From positions 30,634,001 to 30,698,000 of the forward strand of contig JARDYH010000005.1 in assembly GCA_029215795.1 (NCBI GenBank): a stretch of 64,000 nucleotides of DNA, written 5' to 3'. The translations under genes were made by a program, and so were the position numbers. Below the pieces are notes generated by a model. That model searched no databases. It had not been told where the DNA came from and worked only from the letters and a program-made list of their open reading frames with translations. Positions 57,965 to 64,000 of the stretch are shown here, piece after piece. Numbering within the stretch: the first letter of the stretch is position 1; the number at the start of each line of letters is the position of its first letter. The DNA comes from Anniella stebbinsi. Taxonomy: Eukaryota > Chordata > Lepidosauria > Squamata > Anniellidae.

Positions 57965-58190
57965 GGCTGAATTCGGACAACACGATAGTCAATGGTGGGG
58001 TAATAATCAACTTTACAGTTGTTCATCTAGGAGGTACTCCCCACACAACATGGTAATAAATAATCAACCGTGGTGTGGATTAGGATCAGCGCTGAGTTGA
58101 CTATGGCAGCATTCGGACAACACAATAGTCAATACAACTGATTATTGTTTTCCCCCACCCAGTTGCTTATTGTGTCGTCCGAATTCAGCC
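57965..58190. mobile_element. Composite TIR-bearing miniature element (AATTCGGACAACAC family)
   Basis: The left end GGCTGAATTCGGACAACACG and the right end (reverse complement GGCTGAATTCGGACGACACA) form a 20-bp near-perfect TIR. A third copy of the end (GCAGCATTCGGACAACACAATAG) lies inside at about 58107 in direct orientation. 58107-58190 could therefore be a complete mini-element of about 84 bp next to a partial copy. GTACTCCCCACACAACATG near 58033 is shared with 28625-29117. Confidence 0.75.
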
Positions 58191-58354
58191 TATGTCTGTC
58201 TCAGCTACAGAGGTAGAACAGGTGATAATGAGAAGCAGGCAGAAGTACCTTACCACTCCTCTGTTCTGTACTTGGGCCACATTCTCATCAGGGCTGAACA
58301 CCTGCATCTTCTAAGGATGTATAGATATATTAAAAAATCAATGGGCATCTGGCT

Positions 58355-58466
58355 GTTTACTTAATTTTCATGGGACAGCACTAAGGAAGAGGGACTATGG
58401 ATCATTCCCTGTTTACTTAATTTTCATGGGACTGCACTAAGGATGAGGGACTATGGATCATTCCCT
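58355..58466. repeat. 56-bp tandem duplication
   Basis: Two copies (58355-58410 and 58411-58466) beginning GTTTACTTAATTTTCATGGG and ending GGATCATTCCCT. They differ at about two positions, so the duplication is recent. Confidence 0.95.
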
Positions 58467-61004
58467 CATTGAAAATCCCAAATACTTCCTTTGTTTGGAA
58501 TATTTATAAATTTAGGTTTCAGAAAATTATAACTTCATTAGTTGAAAAGTAGGCTGCTCCATAGCTCTTAGTAACTACAGATGTCAGTACTATAAAATGT
58601 TATATTTCAGAAGTTGAATATAAAGCAAGACTATAGTAGCATTCAGAGTTCACACCTCTTTCCAAAACAGATGTGCATTATAATTTTGCAAAATTTTCAA
58701 GGGTTTTTGGACACATTTGTTAGTCTTGAAAGTATATCAGTGCCTGCCAAAGGTAATTTGAGAATCAGCCATGCTTAAAATATGTTTCAATGTGGATTTT
58801 GTAATCAGTTTGTGTGCTGAGCACTGCTGAGAATAGGCCCTGGTATTCACATTGGACTGGTTAACATGGCTTAGTGGTATGTGGATGAACTTGTGAATAA
58901 TCCAAAGCAAAGCATCAGAGTTACATATCCATATGTCCCCTCCTCCTGCACGCCTGGGAAAAGGACTTCAGAAGAGTTTAGTTTCACTTTCCATAAAAGT
59001 TGGCTTGTCATTACATATGAACCAGAAATCATGGTTTAAAACAACCTGGTTAGTTAAACAAACCAACTTCAAGCCATGGGTTGTTTAGATGGTTTGTTTC
59101 GAAACTGGCCATTTGAACCATAATATTTGGTATATCCATAAGCCATTTTTGTACAAAGTGAAACTAAAGTTGGTTGTGTGAGAGGAGGAGAGGGAAAAGG
59201 GGAATACACAAGCTTTAAGCTTTGCTTGGGCTCATTTCAGCTCATGTACATAGCTTAAACTATGGTTTAGCGTTATGTGCTAACCAACTCATAGAGTCCC
59301 TGCAACACACGTCACCTCTACTCTTACCGTATTTGGTGTAACATTGCCATGTTAAAGCATGGGGGTGTCTTTCAAGAGACAATTTGGCAAATAACATGGT
59401 ATGAGATATGATAATGAGGTGGTAAACTAGTCTGGTAATACTATGGGTCTCCTAGGACCATCTCTTTGATTTGTGGCCTCAACATGACAACTGCCATGAC
59501 AACTTATATATGAAAATTGAAAAGTTTCAACAACCCTTGGACTGTTTGCTTAATTAACCAGCTTGTCCATTCCAATGCTTTCTTCCCTAGCAAATTCCCT
59601 CCTGTGGCAGGGGTTCTAACCATTTATTCATTCCAGCACTTTCCACCCTTGTAAATTCCCTTGTAATTCAAGGATTATGAAATTGGAAAAGGAGGGATAC
59701 CTTCTTATCAATATGCTGCTGTTAAATGCTGCTGCTGCTGATAATAATGATAATACGTAATAATAGTGCATATATGTGTGCTTTGTGTTGGATGTTATAG
59801 TTTGTGAAAAGGCCATATCTTCAGTCCATTGGCTAATCTTTTGGCAAGTGTGCCATAAACCAAGTCTAATATATGAGTGTGTGTCACTTGAGTGCAGATG
59901 ACATTTATATGCAATCTACCACCCCCCTAAACTACTGAATTTGGGGCAAGTAGGAAGAAATACAGGCCTGGCACTGTTCCACTGTTCAGGTATGTCATAA
60001 ACTCTCACTACCTCTGCTGTTTAGGTGTCCATCCCACAAGCTGGCCACAGATGGTTGAAACTGTGAATATGAACGGACTTATGAATATCTCTGTTTTTCA
60101 CTTCTCACGTGGTAGTCCTGGCAATCACATATTGTTTTTCTGTTCCTTGAGAGAAAAACAGCTTACCTTTTAGTTAGTTTTGTCAGTGGAATGAAGATGC
60201 AAGTACAGTACAAAGGGAGATGGCATGAACCTTTCTTACAGATAGAGGCAACTGAGGAAAAGTCTAGGTAGGGGATATGACAGGTTAGTGGCAGAGTCCA
60301 AACAGGACTCTGTGATTTTGTTCAACTATAGAACTGTGCGTTGTGAGAAACTCAGCTTTCCATTTTTATTTTATAAGCGAGTTTCTATTTCCTATTGGCA
60401 CTGTATGAGCCATGCTTGACTAAATTTCAGAAGCCATGGGTGAGGGAATTGAGAAACTGAGTGGTTATGTACCCTGTAGATAAAATAAAGTATGCAAAAT
60501 AAGCAAATATGCTTAATTTGTACAAGCTCTACATGTTGCGGAATTCAGGTTTACTTGAAGCATAATTTCTTCTTATTCTTAGCACAGAGTTGAGCACACC
60601 TTTGTTTATGATGTAGGTTCACCAGAATGTCCTGCCCCACACTTTAAGGAACTTTCTTCCATGAATTTCCCAGCATGGATGTAGCTCCTTCTGCCTTCTT
60701 TGTTTTCTATCATCATCATCTTTTTCTTTTAAGATGATCACCATTCGCCATCCCGTTTCTTCTCCCTCATGCCTTTCCATTGTGCGAAATGTCTGCTACA
60801 CTCTTACCCTCCTCACTGTGGTGGTTGTCATTTGAGTTTCAAACCATTGATGGATGCATCTGAATGCCTGTATTTCCCTCAGTGTTGTCCATAATGTTAC
60901 CATCCAGTTGCCAAAGCATTATCAACGCTTAGGAGTTTGGTAAGGGTAAAGCTGGCATTGGTTACCTGTATGCAAATCACAGTGAATCCTTTCTTTTCCC
61001 ACAG

Positions 61005-61128
61005 GATGCTGGTGGCCAGCAGATTGGTTTTCTGCTGGGCAGCTGTGGTGTTGCTTTAGCCCTCACCACAGAAGTTTGCCTGAAGGGTCTCCCCAAAACA
61101 CAGAATGGAGAAATTGTGCAGTTCAAAG
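61005..61128 (+). CDS. DIP2B: DIP2B exon (QQIGFLLGSCGVALALTTEV)
   Basis: The acceptor is TTTTCCCACAG and the donor GGTTGGTT. It is 124 nt, phase 0 to phase 1. It encodes DAGGQQIGFLLGSCGVALAL and then CLKGLPKTQNGEIVQFKG. It belongs to the first adenylate-forming domain and is nearly identical to other vertebrate DIP2B sequences. Confidence 0.97.
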
Positions 61129-61594
61129 GTTGGTTGTTGGTTTATATAGCACCGTCACTTTACATAGCATTTTAGAGAAGCAATATTTTATAGAAATCCC
61201 TGCACCAGGGACATTTCCCAAATGGGGAAAACAGTGAGGGTGGTGCAAGAGTGGTGATGGTTGATTGCAGTTGAACACCACATTCCTGTTTTAAATTGTT
61301 CATAAATTAACTTTGCCTGGCTGTGACTGATCCTCTAGTTGCTGTCATGGATGTGATACAACAAGCCCTCGGTTTCCCATCTAGTGGATTGGTCAGTTCA
61401 GATTGGCAGGAGCAGGCCTTTCAAAAACCTCAAGTGCACAACTTTCCTGGCCTTTCTACCTGAGCTCCCTTGTTTGGAATTGCTAGGGATTAAAATTAGG
61501 GCTTACATGCAAAGTATGGCATTTCTACCAAGTCTCACAGCTTCCTGATGCTTTTTGCAGTAGAAATGCATTGCTGGGAACACATTTCAACACT

Positions 61595-61690
61595 ACTTCA
61601 TGGTCCTCACTGGCTTACAGCACAATTCAAGATCCTACTATTGAACAGTGAAGTCCTAAATGGCCTTACGTATCTTAAGTCAGTTGGTCT
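61595..61690 (+). pseudogene. LINE reverse-transcriptase C-terminal relic
   Basis: The plus strand reads LHGPHWLTAQFKILLLNSEV and then LNGLTYLKSVG. This fits the LHWLPV--RI-FKILLLTFKALNGLAP-YL block near the C-terminus of L2/CR1-like reverse transcriptases. It is short and degraded. It ends shortly before the tail of the opposite-strand LINE at 61750-62532. Confidence 0.55.
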
Positions 61691-61749
61691 GGGGACCATT
61701 TTTGTCCCCCAGGTCCCACCATATGTTGCACCCTGTGGGTGCTGAAAAT

Positions 61750-62532
61750 GAATGAATGAATGAAGAATAATAATAATATAATAATAATAATATTTATTTG
61801 TAACCCGCCTCTCCTTCCGGATTGAGGCGGGGAACAACAACAATATAAACATAAAAAATCATAACAGTTAAAATTTAAAAAACAAGAGAACAATACAACA
61901 TTAAAAACATCCTAAAATTCATCTGGATAGGCCTGTCAGAAGAGGACAGTCTTCATGACTCTCTTAAATTCGTGAAGACTGTCAATTTGTCTAACCTCCT
62001 CCGACAGACCATTCCATAGTCTGGGAGCGATGGAAGAAAAGGTCCTCTGGGTAACACTCGCCAGCCTAGTTCTGGCTGGCTTGAGTAAGTTCTTCCCAGA
62101 GGACCTAAGTGTGCGGGGCGGATTGTACGGGAGAAGGCGATCCCGCAGGTACCCTGGACCCAAACCATGTAGCGCTTTAAAGGTAATAACCAACACTTTA
62201 TACTTCGCCCGGAAACTGATTGGCAGCCAATGAAGCGATTTTAAAACTGGTGTGATGTGATCACCCCTAGGTGTACCGGTGACCAACCTGGCTGCCATAT
62301 TTTGAACAAGTTGAAGTTTCCGGACTAGGCACAAAGGTAGCCCTATGTACAGCGCATTGCAGAAGTCGAGCCTCGAAGTTACCAGCGCGTGCACTACCGT
62401 CTTTAGGTCTTCCAACTCTAGGAAGGGGCGTAGCTGGCGTATCAGCCGAAGCTGATAGTAGGATGCATATGTTGATTGTAGCAGCTGTGGAGCACCCAAA
62501 GAGTCAAAATTAGGTTTTTGGGGTGGGGCCAC
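61750..62532 (-). mobile_element. 5'-truncated L2/CR1-like LINE with C-terminal RT ORF and 3' tail
   Basis: An open minus-strand frame (62532 down to 61936, 198 aa) reads SRLDFCNALYIGLPLCLVRK, LQLVQNMAARLVTGTPRGDH, LKSLHWLPISFRAKYKVLVI and APRLWNGLSEEVRQIDSLHE. This is the conserved C-terminal part of the reverse transcriptase of L2/CR1-type LINEs. A 3' UTR with the CCCGCCTC ... GAGGCGGG hairpin (61805-61835) and an (ATT)n/(ATTC)n tail (61748-61800) follow. The open frame without stops means this insertion is fairly young; only the 5' part is missing. It is antisense to DIP2B. Confidence 0.85.
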
Positions 62533-62941
62533 CTTCTATCTTCTATCTTAAGTGCAGCTTCACACACAAACTCAATCTCTATATGGCTTTCTATGAAAAT
62601 CTCGCATTTTGCTTTTCCAGAATTAAACATATTTGGAAGCCATCAGTGCAGAGCAAGTTCAACATGTCTAATTGTGACAAAATAGAGACACATCAATTTC
62701 AGTTTTTCTAAATGGCAGTCATCTCTATATCTAAAGCAGCCATAACTTTCTCCCTCTTGGCATACCAGTCTGAAGCCAAGCCATTTACAGGTTCAGATTG
62801 TTTCCTTTTAAATCAACTTTTCATGAGGATTAGAAACCTGGCAATTTTAAAAAATGAAAGCTAAGTTTGGGTTTGCAAGGCAGATGTGAAGCACGTATTA
62901 AGAATTGTAACCAAAAGTTTCCTTTTGCCTTTTGGTTCTAG

Positions 62942-63051
62942 GTTGGCCAAGGTTGAAGTGGGTTGTAACAGATTCCAAGTATCTCTCCAAGTCACCAAAG
63001 GACTGGCAGCCCAACATTTCAAATGCAGGGACTGAGCCAGCTTACATTGAG
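62942..63051 (+). CDS. DIP2B: DIP2B exon (WPRLKWVVTDSKYLSKSPKD)
   Basis: The acceptor is GGTTCTAG and the donor is GTATGTAG after GAG. It is 110 nt, phase 1 to 0. It encodes WPRLKWVVTDSKYLSKSPKD and then WQPNISNAGTEPAYIE. It is the last DIP2B exon in the window. The next should start with the segment after AYIE, which is not reached by 64000. Confidence 0.97.
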
Positions 63052-64000
63052 GTATGTAGGGAATGAGAGTTAACAAAACAAAATGTGCTGCCTCTGGCTG
63101 TTGTATTATCTTTAAGCTGTTACCAACCTCCTGGGCGCATTGCTGAAAATCCTTCATGTCTTTGTAATGTAACTCTTATCATTCAAATTTGTGCTTTAAA
63201 CATCATTTATGTTTTATTCATAATCCCAGTTCATGCCTCATGGTATGGTGAACTGGCACAATCAAAAACTGAGGGCACCATGTTCCTGGAATGATGAGGC
63301 AGAATTAACAAACAACTTTGTTGCTATTTGAACACACCTTGTTTGTTAGGAGGCTTGACATCAATGGGAGGGTCTGCACATCACGATAAGCAGTGTGCTT
63401 GAAAATTGCAAGTGGGAGTGACCTTTGGTTTGTAATTTGTTTAGTGTGATGTGCCAACCTAGGCCCCTGGATTGTCTTTCCCTCAACAAGCCAGAGAAAT
63501 AACCCATGGTTTGTTGTTGGGGTATTTCTCTGGTTTGTTCATTGAGAAATAAGCCGGGGGTCCAAGTTCACAATTTATATGAAACAAACCCTGGTTTAGC
63601 CTGCCGTACAGAAACCTGGTTTAACCTGATGTGTGAACTGGATCAATAACTATGGAACGTTCCAGCACACCAGCTTCTTGTCTTAGTTGTACCATAACAA
63701 TGCTGAGGGAATTTGAGAGGAGGGAATTTATCTTTCCCCAGAGTTAGTAGATAGGGCTAGCCTTAAATGAACGTTCTTCTTTACTCTAGGTCTCCTTTGT
63801 ATGCTGTTCTTAAGCAGAGCTTTCTTACATTCAGATATGCAGAACCTATAGTTTATGACAGGGACGGGGAACACAACCCTCACTGCCCTGCTTTTTTGTG
63901 GGCCCCACTGTCCACTACCACCACATTCACTGTGCTGGCAGCAACAGCCATGGTGATTTTGCTTGAAGAAAAGGTGTACACTAGGGGTGTGCACGGACCC
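63052..64000 (+). other. DIP2B: DIP2B intron, partial
   Basis: It begins at a clean donor and runs off the window. 63366-63645 shows partial end symmetry (GTCTGCACATCA against AGTTCACACATCA) and AACCATGGTTTGTTGTTGG-type words, so it is probably another miniature element. No exon is seen up to 64000. Confidence 0.75.

Larger units (their letters stand above)
57767..61004 (+). other. DIP2B: DIP2B intron
   Basis: A GT-AG intron of 3.2 kb. It contains a TIR-bearing element (57965-58190), a 56-bp tandem duplication (58355-58466) and, around 58840-59300, inverted words such as AACCATGGTT that suggest another unclassified miniature element. Nothing further is recognised in 59300-61000. Confidence 0.9.
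61129..62941 (+). other. DIP2B: DIP2B intron
   Basis: A GT-AG intron of 1.8 kb. About half is occupied by two LINE relics in opposite orientation (61595-61690 on + and 61750-62532 on -). The acceptor TTTTGGTTCTAG is a CTAG rather than a C/TAG-rich type but is otherwise normal. Confidence 0.9.

Noticed and set aside
62030..62233. A 67-aa plus-strand frame
   Set aside because: It is antisense to the LINE reverse-transcriptase ORF.

Overview
The window reads as vertebrate genomic DNA. It is AT-rich and intron-dominated, with many microsatellites, tRNA-derived SINEs, CR1/L2-type LINE relics, short palindromic DNA transposons and one long DIRS-type retrotransposon. This repeat mix is what I would expect of a squamate reptile (lizard or snake). 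That assignment is inference from repeat style, not proof.

Host gene. Ten exons on the + strand, at 29610-29738, 32843-32968, 46138-46350, 49586-49735, 53010-53129, 54729-54926, 57269-57360, 57656-57766, 61005-61128 and 62942-63051, form one continuous reading frame. All have GT-AG borders, and the phases agree at every junction. Together they encode about 457 residues of a DIP2-family protein. The wording matches DIP2B (disco-interacting protein 2 homolog B) much better than DIP2A or DIP2C. The exons cover the second half of the N-terminal DMAP1-binding-type region, the Ser-rich linker, and the start of the first adenylate-forming (AMP-binding-like) domain. The first coding exon(s) and the large C-terminal remainder lie outside the window.

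Layout. 1-29609 is most likely intron upstream of the first visible exon and holds only repeats. At 17814-23629 sits a structurally complete DIRS-type tyrosine-recombinase retrotransposon in sense with the host gene. It has inverted terminal repeats, an internal complementary region, a gag-like ORF, an RT/RNase H/methyltransferase-like ORF and a tyrosine-recombinase ORF. It is CpG- and GC-rich, unlike its surroundings, and its ORFs are open, so it looks recent. The position of the recombinase nucleophile tyrosine, however, reads Cys. 29.6-33 kb carries two exons. 33-46 kb is a long intron with a CR1 relic, a mariner-type hairpin, a CA-rich tandem region and a GC-rich tandem array. 46-64 kb carries eight exons with repeats in the introns between them.

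The most distinctive material is the DIRS element: its catalytic-site substitution, one frame open for 5 kb except for a single TGA, and a cluster of GGTACC palindromes in gag. A possible 39-nt cassette exon in DIP2B, a family of TIR-bearing miniature elements and several precise palindromes also deserve a look. I found no bacterial-type operon, CRISPR array or rRNA, and no free-standing functional tRNA.
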